64,000 bases of DNA from Saprospiraceae bacterium (GTDB lineage Bacteria > Bacteroidota > Bacteroidia > Chitinophagales > Saprospiraceae). Made by a program: the position numbers and the translations under genes. The stretch is taken from the NCBI GenBank assembly GCA_020628645.1, contig JAHDES010000025.1, forward strand, positions 1-64,000. Reading direction: 5' to 3'. The notes under the pieces are model-generated. The model saw nothing but the letters and a program-made list of their open reading frames with translations, was not told the DNA's origin and did not search any database. Below, piece after piece: positions 1 to 9,361 of the stretch. Every line of letters begins with the position of its first letter. Positions within the stretch are counted from its first letter, which is position 1.

Positions 1-12
1 TTGACCAATGCC

Positions 13-40
13 TACAGTTTTTGAAAACTGTAAAATTTTT
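13..40 (+). terminator. Hairpin terminator of an upstream, off-window gene
   Basis: A 9-bp perfect stem (13-21 with 24-32) is followed by a short A run and five T. It is probably the end of a transcript entering from the left. No gene for it is visible. Confidence 0.4.
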
Positions 41-132
41 ATAGGAAAACCCTTCGTGTTAATATGCTTTAAAACTCCATACTTTTTTAAAAATTAAAAA
101 GTTTTAGCGTAGCATTATTATTAAAAGCCCTG

Positions 133-140
133 TATCTTTG
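133..140 (+). promoter_or_regulatory. Putative -7 element (TATCTTTG) for asd
   Basis: This matches the Bacteroidota sigma-A -7 consensus TAnnTTTG. No clear -33 TTG lies at the usual distance. It would give asd an untranslated leader of about 165 bases in which I recognise no riboswitch. Confidence 0.35.
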
Positions 141-310
141 CATTCCTAACAGAAATTTGTGACTATTTAGACTATTCCGTTAGATGAGTTCCAATTGAGA
201 AAAATTAAGATTAAGCAACAAAGCTAAATTTCAATTCGTATTATATTTCTATTAATTAATATTGGTGAGAATTACATAATACATCGCCACCTTATTAAAA
301 TTTAAATTCA

Positions 311-1324
311 ATGAAAGTAGCAGTCGTTGGCGTTACAGGTTTAGTTGGTACAGTAATGTGCCGTATCCTTGAAGAAAGAAATTTTCCAGTAACTGATTTT
401 TTGGCAGTTGCTTCTGCTCGATCTGTAGGTAAAAAAGTAATCTTTAAAGGTAAAGAACATACGATTATTGGTTTAGAAGATGCTGTGCATGCCCAACCAG
501 ACATTGCTATTTTTTCTGCTGGAGGTAGTGTTTCCAAAGAATGGGCACCACATTTCGCAGCAGTGGGCACTACTGTAATTGATAATTCTTCTGCATGGCG
601 AATGGATCCTAGCAAACGATTAATCGTACCTGAAATCAATGCACATTTGCTCTCAGCAGATGATAAAATCATTGCTAATCCAAATTGTTCTACCATTCAA
701 ATGGTAGTCGCACTTGCTCCTTTACATAAAGCCTACACCCTTAAACGATTGGTCATCTCAACTTACCAATCCTTTACAGGTACAGGAGTAGTAGCGGTGA
801 ATCAATATGAAGCCGAACGTGATGGCACACCTATTTCTGATGATAAAATGGCCTATCATTATCCAATTTTTGAAAACTGTCTTCCACATTGTGATATTTT
901 TCTAGATAATGATTACACCAAAGAAGAGATGAAACTCGTTCATGAAACAAGAAAGATATTAGGAGACGACAATCTTCGCATCACTGCAACAGCCGTTCGC
1001 GTTCCAGTTCATGGTGGTCATTCTGAATCGGTCAATGTGGAGTTTGAAAATTCCTTCAAGGTAAATGAAGTTCGAAAAATACTTGAACAAAGCGAAGGAG
1101 TTATCGTACAAGATGATGTAAAAGCCAATAAATATCCAATGCCTCGTTTTGCTAAAAACAAAGATGAAGTTTTTGTAGGTCGAATCCGTAGAGATGAATC
1201 TATCGAAAATGGGCTAAATTTATGGATCGTATCTGACAACCTAAGAAAAGGTGCTGCAACTAATGCCGTTCAAATCGCAGAGTATTTAGTTGCTCATAAT
1301 TTAGTTGGAGTAGCTATATCATAA
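311..1324 (+). CDS. asd: Aspartate-semialdehyde dehydrogenase
   Basis: It reduces aspartyl-4-phosphate to aspartate semialdehyde with NADPH in the cytoplasm, feeding the lysine/diaminopimelate, threonine and methionine pathways. The N-terminus has the dinucleotide-binding loop (GVTGLVG, residues 7-13). The catalytic Cys126 sits in NPNCSTIQ, and Arg230 to His237 form the conserved RVPVHGGHS substrate/acid-base segment. The length of 337 residues is normal for the bacterial family, and the ATG is the first in frame. The gene stands alone, with a 409-base gap after it. Identification is secure. Confidence 0.95.
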   Translation: MKVAVVGVTGLVGTVMCRILEERNFPVTDFLAVASARSVGKKVIFKGKEHTIIGLEDAVHAQPDIAIFSAGGSVSKEWAPHFAAVGTTVIDNSSAWRMDPSKRLIVPEINAHLLSADDKIIANPNCSTIQMVVALAPLHKAYTLKRLVISTYQSFTGTGVVAVNQYEAERDGTPISDDKMAYHYPIFENCLPHCDIFLDNDYTKEEMKLVHETRKILGDDNLRITATAVRVPVHGGHSESVNVEFENSFKVNEVRKILEQSEGVIVQDDVKANKYPMPRFAKNKDEVFVGRIRRDESIENGLNLWIVSDNLRKGAATNAVQIAEYLVAHNLVGVAIS

Positions 1325-1733
1325 AGTTTTGTAGTAAACTTGATTCGTTCAACAACTATCATTTAACCAATATATTGTATATATTTGTATTCAAAAGAAG
1401 TTCGGAATCATAGGATTCTGTATTCATGATACTGTTTGATATAATGGCAACATCAAAATTAAGATGAAGTTTTTAGTTTTGATTGCCAAAAGATTAAGTA
1501 TTCATTTAGTAATTGGGTCGAAATAAATTTATTTTCTTAATTCCTTAAATTAGCTTGATTAACGTCATTTTCAATGACTTATACTCTTATCTAATTTAAG
1601 GAAAACGTAAATTTATTTGCTCCCCGTTCCTTATGCACAATTGATCTAATTTTATTATAAAAATCCATTGTGTAATTTTAAATGAATTACCTCTGAACTA
1701 TTATTGTAAATTGCTTAAACGTACCTCGTATTT
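1325..1733. other. Intergenic gap with a -7-like element and a nested inverted repeat
   Basis: This stretch of 409 bases has no credible ORF. It contains a TATATTTG (-7-like) sequence at 1380-1387 and a nested inverted repeat at 1542-1603, listed separately. I see nothing else. Confidence 0.5.
1542..1603. repeat. Nested inverted repeat, possible structured RNA or attenuator
   Basis: The outer arms 1542-1554 and 1591-1603 are perfect 13-bp complements. Inside lies a second hairpin, gtcatt-ttc-aatgac, at 1564-1578. It lies about 130 bases before the start of the next gene. No T run follows either arm directly, so it is not a standard terminator. Function unknown. Confidence 0.5.
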
Positions 1734-3059
1734 ATGAAGACTAAACTTGTTCTAAAAGGAACAAATACACAAGAAGAAAAGCTGGTTATCGCCTTACAGC
1801 TTCGTCCAAAAGAAAATAAGGTTGATATTTATACATTTCCCGAGGCCGATGTTACTGATGAATTCGAACAACAGTTAATGCAAGAATGGAGAAATGGATC
1901 AGAAGTTAGTTTTCCTGAAAACCATACGCATATTGAACGTGAACTTGCCGTAACGGAAAGCCTGCTTCCAGAAGACATTCTTGTAGAACGTACTGATATT
2001 ATCAATCGCGCTCAAACGGAGTGGCACTTCATCGTATTATCTTCTAAACTTAATGAAGTGTATGAAACTGAGTTAGGAGAGTTGAAGGAAAAAGTAGATC
2101 AACTCTCTGCCTATAGCTCTGATGTGTGGAATGATTTGAAAGGTTTCTGGGCAAAAGTTCAAGATCAAGTTCGCGATCGAAATCTTTTTCGTGAGCATGC
2201 CAATGCACTTCGAGATAATACCAATGTTCTTTTTGGTCGCCTTAAAGAATTACGTGCAGCTCTTGATGCTGAATTTCAAAACCTATCTCAAACCGCCCAT
2301 GATTCTTTTATTGAATCTCTTCAAACTATCGAACAACGTGCTAATGAGGGTGGTAAACTTTCTTCTATTTTTGATGAACTTAAAAGTTTGCAACACAAAT
2401 TTAGAGAAGCAAAGTTAACAAGAGAACATCGTTCTTTAGTATGGGAACGCCTTGATGGTGCTTTCAAAATGGTTAAAGAAAAACGATTTGGAAGCAGTGC
2501 CAATAATGAAAGCTCTGCAATGGAACGACTCCAACGTCGTTATAATGGCTTGATCAATGCTATTGAAAAAATGGAACGCTCGATAGATCGAGATCGTAAA
2601 GATTTAGAATTCCAAAGACGTAAAATCGCAGATACAGACGGGCAACTCGAAGCACAGATTCGTCAAGCTAAAATCAAAATGATTGAAGAACGTATTCGTT
2701 CAAAAGAGGAAAAATTTGGCGAGATGAATCAAACCAAAGTAGAATTAGAAGGGCGTATTGAAGCACAGAAAACTAAAGATGCCAAACGTGCTGAACGCAA
2801 TAAAATAGAGGATGCCAAACGTGCTGCCAAACAAAAAATAGCAGCCGAAATAAAAAATGCAGAAGTAGCTCGTGAGTCAGATAGTGAAAAATTAGAAAAA
2901 GCAGCTAGCGCTATTAGCCAAAAAGCAAAAAAGAAAGCTGCCACTGAAGCTCCTGCTACTGTTACAACTGAAGCCCTTATTGATAATGCGGTAGCTACTG
3001 CTGCTGCACTTCCAAATAATACTACCTCTTCTAGTCCTTCTAATTCAGAAGAAGAATAG
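1734..3059 (+). CDS. Coiled-coil protein of unknown function
   Basis: This is a 441-residue soluble protein with no signal peptide or membrane segment. Residues about 1-110 look globular. The middle (about 115-240) is helical with repeated Trp/Phe-Lys positions that loosely recall DUF349 helical modules, though I would not assign that family. Residues about 250-400 are a highly charged Glu/Lys/Arg/Gln-rich coiled coil, and the tail is Ala/Thr/Ser-rich and low in complexity. Isolated between asd and a convergent protease gene, it gives no pathway clue. A cytoplasmic structural or scaffolding role is only a guess. Confidence 0.8.
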   Translation: MKTKLVLKGTNTQEEKLVIALQLRPKENKVDIYTFPEADVTDEFEQQLMQEWRNGSEVSFPENHTHIERELAVTESLLPEDILVERTDIINRAQTEWHFIVLSSKLNEVYETELGELKEKVDQLSAYSSDVWNDLKGFWAKVQDQVRDRNLFREHANALRDNTNVLFGRLKELRAALDAEFQNLSQTAHDSFIESLQTIEQRANEGGKLSSIFDELKSLQHKFREAKLTREHRSLVWERLDGAFKMVKEKRFGSSANNESSAMERLQRRYNGLINAIEKMERSIDRDRKDLEFQRRKIADTDGQLEAQIRQAKIKMIEERIRSKEEKFGEMNQTKVELEGRIEAQKTKDAKRAERNKIEDAKRAAKQKIAAEIKNAEVARESDSEKLEKAASAISQKAKKKAATEAPATVTTEALIDNAVATAAALPNNTTSSSPSNSEEE

Positions 3060-3081
3060 AAATTCTATTTCATTTTTATAT

Positions 3082-3120
3082 AAAAACCACGCATTCTAAA
3101 TTGAACGATGCGTGGTTTTT
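3082..3120. terminator. Bidirectional terminator 1 between convergent genes
   Basis: A perfect 13-bp stem (3082-3094 with 3108-3120) has five A on its left arm and five T on its right. It can stop transcripts from both the coiled-coil gene and the protease gene. Confidence 0.85.
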
Positions 3121-3134
3121 ATTTTTCACCCAAT

Positions 3135-3175
3135 AAAAAACGCTTGTCATAAATAAATACAACAAGCGTTTTTTT
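3135..3175. terminator. Bidirectional terminator 2 between convergent genes
   Basis: A second perfect 13-bp stem (3135-3147 with 3162-3174) is flanked by A6 and T7. Two consecutive strong hairpins separate the convergent genes. Confidence 0.85.
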
Positions 3176-3195
3176 AGTATTTGTCAAAAATCAGA

Positions 3196-6100
3196 TTATT
3201 GAATTACTAATTTTTCTATAGCAATTCCTTTACTTGTAGTCATTCGTACATAATAAAATCCAGAAACAAAATTTGAAACATCCAATGTAGTCGTTTGAAC
3301 ATTTCCATTTGTAGTCATTTGTTGCTCCGTTAAAACACGTCCATCAGCACCAATAAGTTGTAAGTTAGTATTTTCAGAACGCTCTGAACGAATGGCTATA
3401 TTCACTAAATCTGTTGTAGGATTAGGGAATAAGCTCAGACCAATCGTTGGATCAATATTGTCTTCCACTGCTGTGTCCATCAATGGTTCTACAATTGTAC
3501 CACGCTCTGCCATTTCTACACAAGCTTGATCTCCTTCATCTGAAGATACACACGCCTCCCCATTATAATTCACCATATCGAAAATAGCAAAGTCATCGAA
3601 TGTCCATCCAAATGCACCTATACCATTTTCATCTGAACCAAATCGCCATCGGATAAATAAATCTTGACCTGATAATGAACTTATATCCAAGTATGATGCA
3701 ACAAATCCATTGCTATTTCCCCAATATGACTCCAAAAATGGAATAGCAAATGTACTATATTGCATAGGACCACGATAAGGATTTTTAAAGAGGAAATCTT
3801 TGGCATCTATCCAAAGCTCGCCATCCGTAGAATATTCAATAAATCCACCATCAACACCTGGCTCTGTATCATATTCATGGTAAAAACGAATAACAGGATT
3901 ATCTCCTTCTACTGTATAAGGAATGAATAATTGAAGAACTTGATCAGTCTCTACTACTTCATTTGATACAAAATAAGCATATTCACCACTATTGGTATTT
4001 GGTATAAGATTGGTGTGAATCCAATTATTTGGTAAATCATCATCTAAAGAATAACTCACCCAATTATCTGATCCATTTTCAAAATCATCTTCAAATTGAA
4101 GTACAGATGGATTGTTTATATCGGTAAGAACACTATAAGTCAATGTCATCTCATCTCCTGTAGCCATATCGCCTAAATTCCAACTCACAACTCCATTACT
4201 CTCTGTACCTCCATTTGTGGCTGAACCTGCAACATAAGAACAGCCTTCTGGTACTTCATCTGTTACCACTACATTTGTAGCCATTTCATCTTTATGATTG
4301 ATAACTGTAATTGTATATTCGATTTCTTCTCCTGCATTTACTAATTCTGAACCTGATTTAGTGATTTTCAATTCTTTTACACAAGTAGGTAAAGGATCAA
4401 ACGCTTCTGTGCCATCCACTCCTGAATCACTACTACCTTGATCTGCTGAATATCCTAACCCCCGACGCGCAAACACTTCCCAGATTAAGCATTGATTAGC
4501 ACCTCCATAAGCCAAATTATCTGCCTGTAGAATTGCGTCTCTACCATCAACAAACCCAGGTGAACAGGCTAAATATTTCATACCATCCATTACTAATTGC
4601 ACAGCAATGTTATTACCAGCAGTAGCATCTGTACGATCAATATTAAACCCATACTCATCTACAAAAGCCCAATATAAATCCCACAGCATAGTTGTCCATA
4701 CTTCACCTAAGGGGTGAACTGCAGGATTTTGAATAACCACATCATAGGTATGTGCATTGATATTCATATCTGTAGAGTAAGGATAACGGCGTATTCCTTG
4801 ACCATCTGTAGTTTGACGTAATACATATGTACCAATCCCTCGGCGCATTTCACCAGTATCTCCAGGTCGAACAGTAGTAGCTAGTGTAAAGAAATCACTC
4901 CATCCTTCTCCCATTTGCTCTCCATTTCCAAGACAGCCAGCCGCGGCTGGTCCTCCTACTAAGCGATTAGAAATACCATGACCAAATTCATGAGCAATAA
5001 TGCCATTATCAAAATCCCCATCTAATTCAGTAGGGCCATTATCTGCTGGAGAACTAAGCGTTACCACTAATCCTTTACCATCTGCAAATGCGCGCAATAA
5101 TTGACAACTTCCAAATGAAATCATAACAGAAGGTATACTCGGGGCATCTTCTTCTGAGTCTCCCATATTAAAGGCAGCTTCTTCAAAATTACATACAATT
5201 GCTGCAATAGCACCTGCTGCTTCTGCATTATTTACTTTAGTTTCGAAGAAACACTCACCACGATCAATCAAAGCAATTTTACCTGTTAAGTCATTTTCTA
5301 AAGGATCACATCCAAGTGTTGGTTTACTGCTACCGTCATTAACCGTTACTACTTCGGCTGTAATAGGTACATCAATAGACTGAGGGCCAAAACCTGCTAA
5401 AGGAGATTCTACTGGTCCAGCGATAGCTGCAGGTTCATCCACAGTAAGAAAACGACCACCCGCATTATTCCATAAATACATTTGCATCCGTGGAGTTCCT
5501 CCATCTGGTGGTGTACCAAAATTAGCATTATTAGAACCATCTGCATCCTGTCCTTCTGCTTGTACAGGATCGTTATCTCCTCCTATCCAGTTACCATAAT
5601 TATTAACTTGGAAGTTCCCCGCCTCTTCATTAAATCCATAAGCATAAGCAAAATCATGCATGGTATTCGTCATATAAAATAAGTTGGTTACTGCTAAATC
5701 TTGCATAGCATCTGGCTCAACATTATTATCATAACTATAATCAAAATTGAGGGTAGCACCACCGTCAGCTTCATAGTCAATCGTATTATTACCTGACAAG
5801 TCTAAATAAGCATGCACATTATTTCCTCTAGTGATAGTATACTCTGCTCCTTCCTCACCATTTACATCATGCCAGCCATAAGGAGATGCTATTACATCAT
5901 GTGGATCTTGTAATACGTTTAGCGGCCCATGTGTCGGACTTTCATGTGGAACGTTAACTCCATCAATGAATTGACCAAAAACATTATAACTTCCTGCCAC
6001 TGTAGCCGTATTCATTTGCTCAAGTATCGTTTGAGAAGCCGTATTTTCTAATTGATGACGACAAACAGCATCATGATTGTGATAAGGATCATCCACAAAT

Positions 6101-6747
6101 TTACAATGTACGACCCAATCTTGTTGAGCTATCACCTCTCCTGTAAGCGCATTTACTTTTGTACTCCACATGTGAGGGCGATTGGTTTCTTCCAATGTAA
6201 CATCCCATGCTAAAAACAGATCACCTGATTTATCTGCTTGATAACATAATTTCACCTTCACATCATGTTTAGCAAAATCTGCTTTATCAATTAAATATTC
6301 TTGATTGGAAATTTTACGTGCTACCCGAACGGATTTGCGGCGTTCTATTTCATTTTTTCCTAAAACTGCTTTTACAGCATTTATCGGTGATATTTTGGAA
6401 GAAGTAGTATTAATTCGTTCTTCTACATTTCCATAAAAACGATTAGCATTACAATATGCTTCACCATCTGGAGCAATGTGAACACTTGTGATGGCGTTAC
6501 TTATTTCAATCCCTTTGTATTTTTGAATGAAGTAAACATGTGTCACTCCATTGTGACGGGAAGAATACATATCACTTACACCCAAATCACTAATATCATT
6601 TGGTGTTAATTGCCACCCTTCTTTCTGTTCTTCTATGAATTGAAGCGCATTATTTAGAGCGTTTGGATGTTGAGCGAAACTTATATTCCAAAGCCCCAAA
6701 AGTAGAAGAAATAGGGAAAAGATTTTTTTCGTAGAATTTACTTTCAT
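3196..6747 (-). CDS. Secreted M36 (fungalysin) metalloprotease with PA, DUF11 and T9SS sorting domains
   Basis: This is an exported zinc endopeptidase of 1183 residues. The order is a signal peptide (1-25), a fungalysin/thermolysin-type propeptide (about 30-200), and a catalytic domain with the zinc motif H586-E-F-G-H590. A PA (protease-associated) domain is inserted before the catalytic helix (about 455-560). After these come a DUF11-like beta-sandwich (about 790-875), a jelly-roll-like region (about 880-1070) and a type A T9SS sorting domain (LFPNPTTDLVNIA to the end, about 1105-1183). The propeptide suggests activation after export; the sorting domain implies release or anchoring at the cell surface. 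It is single and monocistronic, with two strong terminators downstream. Family assignment is firm; the substrate is unknown, probably environmental protein. Confidence 0.93.
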   Translation of the reverse strand: MKVNSTKKIFSLFLLLLGLWNISFAQHPNALNNALQFIEEQKEGWQLTPNDISDLGVSDMYSSRHNGVTHVYFIQKYKGIEISNAITSVHIAPDGEAYCNANRFYGNVEERINTTSSKISPINAVKAVLGKNEIERRKSVRVARKISNQEYLIDKADFAKHDVKVKLCYQADKSGDLFLAWDVTLEETNRPHMWSTKVNALTGEVIAQQDWVVHCKFVDDPYHNHDAVCRHQLENTASQTILEQMNTATVAGSYNVFGQFIDGVNVPHESPTHGPLNVLQDPHDVIASPYGWHDVNGEEGAEYTITRGNNVHAYLDLSGNNTIDYEADGGATLNFDYSYDNNVEPDAMQDLAVTNLFYMTNTMHDFAYAYGFNEEAGNFQVNNYGNWIGGDNDPVQAEGQDADGSNNANFGTPPDGGTPRMQMYLWNNAGGRFLTVDEPAAIAGPVESPLAGFGPQSIDVPITAEVVTVNDGSSKPTLGCDPLENDLTGKIALIDRGECFFETKVNNAEAAGAIAAIVCNFEEAAFNMGDSEEDAPSIPSVMISFGSCQLLRAFADGKGLVVTLSSPADNGPTELDGDFDNGIIAHEFGHGISNRLVGGPAAAGCLGNGEQMGEGWSDFFTLATTVRPGDTGEMRRGIGTYVLRQTTDGQGIRRYPYSTDMNINAHTYDVVIQNPAVHPLGEVWTTMLWDLYWAFVDEYGFNIDRTDATAGNNIAVQLVMDGMKYLACSPGFVDGRDAILQADNLAYGGANQCLIWEVFARRGLGYSADQGSSDSGVDGTEAFDPLPTCVKELKITKSGSELVNAGEEIEYTITVINHKDEMATNVVVTDEVPEGCSYVAGSATNGGTESNGVVSWNLGDMATGDEMTLTYSVLTDINNPSVLQFEDDFENGSDNWVSYSLDDDLPNNWIHTNLIPNTNSGEYAYFVSNEVVETDQVLQLFIPYTVEGDNPVIRFYHEYDTEPGVDGGFIEYSTDGELWIDAKDFLFKNPYRGPMQYSTFAIPFLESYWGNSNGFVASYLDISSLSGQDLFIRWRFGSDENGIGAFGWTFDDFAIFDMVNYNGEACVSSDEGDQACVEMAERGTIVEPLMDTAVEDNIDPTIGLSLFPNPTTDLVNIAIRSERSENTNLQLIGADGRVLTEQQMTTNGNVQTTTLDVSNFVSGFYYVRMTTSKGIAIEKLVIQ

Positions 6748-6921
6748 ATTAAAGAGTTTATGTAATTTATTGCAGTATTACTTTAGGTTAAGTCCCACTT
6801 GCTAAATGATTGATTAGTAGAAATAATAAGATTCTACTTCTGGTATTGAATGTTATGATTGTTTGTTTTCAGAAAAGATTCAATCCTTCAAAAAAGAGGA
6901 GTTATGAACTGTTCCAAGCAG

Positions 6922-6929
6922 CAAAAGTA
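6922..6929 (-). promoter_or_regulatory. Putative -7 element (TACTTTTG) for the M36 protease
   Basis: It fits TAnnTTTG on the minus strand, about 175 bases before the protease start. No -33 TTG at the right distance was found. It lies in the 300-base divergent gap between the protease and rlmB, which otherwise holds nothing I recognise. Confidence 0.3.
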
Positions 6930-7047
6930 AATTTACGCAAAAACTTGAGTTTTTAAGGAATTTACACGGCTTATAATTACTTGCTAAACGACATATTTGT
7001 ACTTTTACGTTTATACAAGCTCCTTTAATATAGGAACATTAAAATTT

Positions 7048-7800
7048 ATGGATAAAAAAAATAAAAATCTCCTTTTTGGACGACATCCTATTATTGATGC
7101 CATCAAATCTGGTATTACTTTTGAAAAATTAATCTTGCAACAAGGAGTAAGAGGAGATTTCGAAAAGGAAGTGCGGCGATTATCCAACTTGAACAATATT
7201 CCTATTCAAGTACTTCCTAAAGAGCGTTTTCGCCCCTACAATAATAAAAATCACCAGGGAATTATTGGGTATACGGCACTGATTGATTATTACAAATTAG
7301 AAGATATTTTGCCACTTATCTATGAACGTTCAGAAACGCCTTTGATTTTATTATTAGATGGAGTGACGGATGTTCGAAATTTTGGTGCTATCGCCCGTTC
7401 AGCAGAAATATGTGGTGTTCACACCATCGTGATTCCCAAAAAAGGAAGCGCGCAAATCAATGCTGAAGCCATGAAAACATCGGCAGGTGCCTTGGCAAAT
7501 CTTCCTATTTGTCGAGAAAATAAACTAAGTCATGTGGTTGAACAATTAAAATTAAATGGTATTGCCACTTTTGCTTCTAATTTAGGAACGGCTAAACAAA
7601 TTTTTGATATAGATTTCAATATTCCTTGTGCCATCATTATGGGCTCAGAAGATAAAGGCGTGAGTCCTCATCTTTTGGAAATAGTTGATGAGCAATTTAT
7701 TATTCCCCAAGTAGGAAAGACAGATTCCTTTAATGTATCTGTTGCAACTGGAATTATTTTGTATGAGACAGTACGGCAGCGGATGAATTCTGCCTTTTAA
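7048..7800 (+). CDS. rlmB: 23S rRNA (guanosine-2'-O-)-methyltransferase, RlmB/TrmH type
   Basis: This SPOUT-fold methyltransferase uses S-adenosylmethionine to methylate a ribose 2'-OH in 23S rRNA (G2251 in E. coli). The N-terminal substrate-binding part begins LFGRHPI. The knot motifs are clear: GVTDVRNFGAIARSAE, GSEDKGVS and the C-terminal DSFNVSVATGI. I prefer the ATG at 7048 (250 residues), because the 17 codons upstream (from 6997) are not conserved-looking. The stop codon shares a TTAA palindrome with the stop of the convergent haloperoxidase gene. Confusion with other TrmH-family 2'-O-methyltransferases is possible, but RlmB fits best. Confidence 0.9.
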   Translation: MDKKNKNLLFGRHPIIDAIKSGITFEKLILQQGVRGDFEKEVRRLSNLNNIPIQVLPKERFRPYNNKNHQGIIGYTALIDYYKLEDILPLIYERSETPLILLLDGVTDVRNFGAIARSAEICGVHTIVIPKKGSAQINAEAMKTSAGALANLPICRENKLSHVVEQLKLNGIATFASNLGTAKQIFDIDFNIPCAIIMGSEDKGVSPHLLEIVDEQFIIPQVGKTDSFNVSVATGIILYETVRQRMNSAF

Positions 7801-9146
7801 TTCATTCCGATCTTATCTACCTTAGTTTGAATTTTTTGATTAATATATTCCCCTACTTTTTGACCTTGTGCTACTCCATAATCAATGGCTGGTCGATAAT
7901 GAATACCACCATACAAACGAGAAACAGCAGCTTCTTCACTAGCTTCTAAAAACGAATTAAACGAACGTGCAGGCAATCCATATTCTACTTCTACATCGTC
8001 GGTATACGCAAAATCATCTCCATATAAATTGGTCAAGGTTACTGCTGCAGCCCTTGAAATCACACTATGCCCGCTCGTATGTTCTGGAAAAGGCGGCGTC
8101 TGTAAAGCAGGCAACCAATCTTCATCCAAATATTCGTTAATGACCGTTTCGGGGCGAATGAGTTTAGAACGATATTTTTCATCCCAACAGCTAATAAATG
8201 CATCCGCTAATGCAATAGATACCATCGCATACGTTTCTGCCGTACGCATCATATCGGCCTCAACTTTACGACAGGCAATCGCTGTAATACCAATCCAATG
8301 TCCACCAGGGGTGATTTTTTTTGTAGCAAACATTACATGCCCTTTATGATGGGAAACATAAGGGTTACAATCCCAAAAACTAGCAATCGCAATTCGTTCT
8401 TCTTTATCCTCAGCTTCCAGGGCATTATATACTTCGAGTACTTCTTCATAAAACTTACTTTTCTTATCCATATTAAATGGTGTAGGCGGTAAGGGCGTAA
8501 ATTGATCTGCTGATTGTAAGACAAACGGGCGAATTTTTTTCCAGTGAGGTTCTATTCCATCCATATAATCGGGGGGCGTAGGTTTCCACTTTGCAGGATC
8601 TTGGGGAATGGAATATTTCGGATAGGTTCGCGTTTGTTTGTACATATCCTTATCTGCCCAGGCTAATATGTGTTGTGCCACAGCATTACCGTATTCAATA
8701 GAACGATTGTATACAGCACTCGGCATTTGGAGTGCTTTAAATTCTTCTTCTACTTGTTTTTGATAATCCACAATTTTTTGTTCCGAAAAAATAAGGGCTT
8801 TTCCAACAGTTAATAATGCTTGAACACTCGCTACTGGAAAACAATATTCTTCTCCTTCTTTGGGTTTTGGAACATCTTTCAAATCTGTCAATTGTCCTTC
8901 AAAGGAACGATAATCAGAATAAGCAGGGCGCAAGGCTTCATATGCAGCAATACTCGGATAGGCATAAATACGACTAGCTACTGGAGGAGAAAATATATCA
9001 TGCACAATAACATCTGTTAGCTTTTTCATGGAAGCATGAATTAATTCAGATTGTTTTGCATTTGCTTGAAAATTAGGATCTACTTTTTCGCAGCTATAAA
9101 ACGTAAGACTGGTGATAAGTAAGGTTAAAAAGATTATTTTTCTCAT
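7797..9146 (-). CDS. Lipoprotein vanadium-dependent haloperoxidase / PAP2-type acid phosphatase
   Basis: This belongs to the vanadate-haloperoxidase/PAP2 superfamily. All three signature motifs are present. They are K324-x6-R331-P332, S358-G359-H360 (a TSGH variant of PSGH) and S409-R-x3-G-x-H416, where His416 would bind vanadate or phosphate and His360 acts as acid/base. The N-terminus is a lipoprotein signal ending in a lipobox (TFYSC, Cys19), so the enzyme sits in the envelope. The length of 449 residues and helical architecture fit vanadium chloro-/bromoperoxidases, but sequence alone cannot separate a peroxidase from a phosphatase. The gene is convergent with rlmB, sharing four bases at the stops. 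Confidence 0.87.
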   Translation of the reverse strand: MRKIIFLTLLITSLTFYSCEKVDPNFQANAKQSELIHASMKKLTDVIVHDIFSPPVASRIYAYPSIAAYEALRPAYSDYRSFEGQLTDLKDVPKPKEGEEYCFPVASVQALLTVGKALIFSEQKIVDYQKQVEEEFKALQMPSAVYNRSIEYGNAVAQHILAWADKDMYKQTRTYPKYSIPQDPAKWKPTPPDYMDGIEPHWKKIRPFVLQSADQFTPLPPTPFNMDKKSKFYEEVLEVYNALEAEDKEERIAIASFWDCNPYVSHHKGHVMFATKKITPGGHWIGITAIACRKVEADMMRTAETYAMVSIALADAFISCWDEKYRSKLIRPETVINEYLDEDWLPALQTPPFPEHTSGHSVISRAAAVTLTNLYGDDFAYTDDVEVEYGLPARSFNSFLEASEEAAVSRLYGGIHYRPAIDYGVAQGQKVGEYINQKIQTKVDKIGMN

Positions 9147-9170
9147 ATGCAGGAAATTAGTTCAAGTTTA

Positions 9171-9178
9171 CAAAAATA
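9171..9178 (-). promoter_or_regulatory. Putative -7 element (TATTTTTG) for the haloperoxidase gene
   Basis: It fits TAnnTTTG on the minus strand, 25 bases before the ATG, giving a very short leader. No -33 TTG was seen. Confidence 0.4.
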
Positions 9179-9361
9179 GAATAGTCCTTACTATTTACCT
9201 ATATAAATTGTGTATTTTGACTTTCAAATAACGATTCTTGGCACAAAATAAGGCTTAATTGACTACTCTTATCAAAAATCTCTATCGTTTAGGTTCTTTT
9301 CTATTAAAAAAAGTAGACCTTCGCAGCACAAATGTATAACTCATTAAATTGCTATTCAGAT

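Noticed and set aside
1734-3059. Assigning DUF349 to the coiled-coil protein
   Set aside because: The helical Trp/Phe spacing is only loosely similar and no clear domain repeats are seen.
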